Below are positions 63,893-64,000 of a stretch of DNA of 64,000 nt, piece after piece. Location: contig NZ_CP039396.1 in NCBI RefSeq assembly GCF_004803915.1, positions 2,914,001 through 2,978,000 on the forward strand, in the 5' to 3' direction. Under the pieces are notes generated by a model. The model ran no database searches, was not told the origin of the DNA, and worked only from the letters and a program-made list of their open reading frames with translations. Made by a program: the position numbers and the translations under genes. Numbering within the stretch: the stretch's first letter is position 1; each line of letters opens with the position of its first letter. The DNA is from Duncaniella dubosii. GTDB lineage: Bacteria; Bacteroidota; Bacteroidia; Bacteroidales; Muribaculaceae.

Positions 63893-63920
63893 TGCATATC
63901 AATGTTTATGTCTAATTTTG
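63890..63920 (+). promoter_or_regulatory. Promoter near the right edge
   Basis: TTG at 63890-63892, a 20-base spacer and TAATTTTG at 63913-63920 match the consensus. It points to a gene that starts at or beyond the right edge. Confidence 0.65.
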
Positions 63921-63963
63921 CATCACAAAATAAGCACATGATTTCGTATATGTTCTAAATATT

Positions 63964-64000
63964 ATGATTATACACAAAGAAAAGTTCCAACCCTTAAGCT
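63964..64000 (+). CDS. Possible start of a gene cut by the right edge
   Basis: An ATG at 63964 opens a frame (MIIHKEKFQPLS) that runs off the window. It lies about 38 bases behind the predicted start of the 63890-63920 promoter. Twelve codons are too few to assign a family; support comes only from the promoter. Confidence 0.35.
   Translation, partial: MIIHKEKFQPLS

Larger units (their letters stand above)
63571..63963. other. Intergenic region after topB
   Basis: This 393-base region contains a hairpin just after topB (63580-63605) and, at its right end, a promoter with an overlapping dyad (63872-63920). Between them it is A/T-rich, with no gene or repeat that I can support. Confidence 0.6.

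Noticed and set aside
1..64000. CRISPR arrays, tRNA or rRNA genes, insertion sequences, attachment sites
   Set aside because: I scanned the gaps between genes by eye and saw no spaced direct-repeat arrays, cloverleaf-like sequences, transposase domains or flanking terminal repeats. A covariance-model scan would be needed to exclude small RNAs fully.

Overview
The window reads as a chromosomal segment of a Bacteroidales bacterium, possibly Muribaculaceae-like. Four things support this. The -7 box TAnnTTTG recurs in front of genes, often with TTG or TTTG 19-21 bases upstream. Families typical of Bacteroidota are present (DUF4290, DUF5606, DUF4286, DUF6377, a TamL-type lipoprotein, GH127). ProS is the short eukaryote/archaea-like form. 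Shine-Dalgarno sequences are generally absent. Genes are dense, and I see no rRNA, tRNA, CRISPR array, transposase or prophage.

Layout. Positions 1-7013 (minus strand) hold a glycosyltransferase pair cut by the left edge, proS, an OmpA-like protein, rimM, a DUF4290 protein, fabG and a TetR regulator. Positions 7151-12956 (minus) are a tripartite RND efflux operon whose outer-membrane gene carries a one-base frameshift. Positions 13148-17911 hold a small unknown ORF, a short ssb (minus), a lipoprotein, thymidine kinase, a DUF3108 protein and a 5'-nucleotidase family enzyme; the kinase and nucleotidase fit nucleoside salvage. Positions 17980-24214 (minus) are a tightly packed block: an Nfn/Sud-type ferredoxin:NADP oxidoreductase pair, a TPR/beta-propeller protein, flotillin FloA and a PHP phosphatase.

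Positions 24338-28469 (plus) hold a MATE exporter, a channel-like protein with an altered pore signature, and a three-gene unit (DUF5606, hemerythrin, LuxR-type regulator) behind a strong promoter. Positions 28560-30613 (minus) are folE, a SPOR protein and tpiA. Positions 30980-45881 (plus) are mostly housekeeping: purT, a DUF6377 membrane regulator, folP, cdaA, gyrB, rnr, a polyprenyl synthase, tatD, an NlpC/P60 hydrolase, a CstA transporter, DUF4286 and ruvC. Positions 45900-53105 (minus) hold a glycosyltransferase, a winged-helix protein, a GH13 amylase lipoprotein, cdsA, a frameshifted dihydrouridine synthase and a GH127 arabinofuranosidase. Positions 53413-63570 (plus) hold tamB, tamL, a thioredoxin-fold protein without redox cysteines, a small secreted protein and topB.

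Most of the window is ordinary core genome. The observations most worth following are: a 540-base gap before folP that looks like a small-RNA locus; the DUF5606-hemerythrin-LuxR unit with a degenerate receiver; the cysteine-less thioredoxin-like protein behind a terminator-like hairpin downstream of tamB/tamL; the non-canonical pore of the channel-like protein; and two single-base frameshifts, both one base short in a C/G run. I found no clear evidence of a wholly new multi-gene system.
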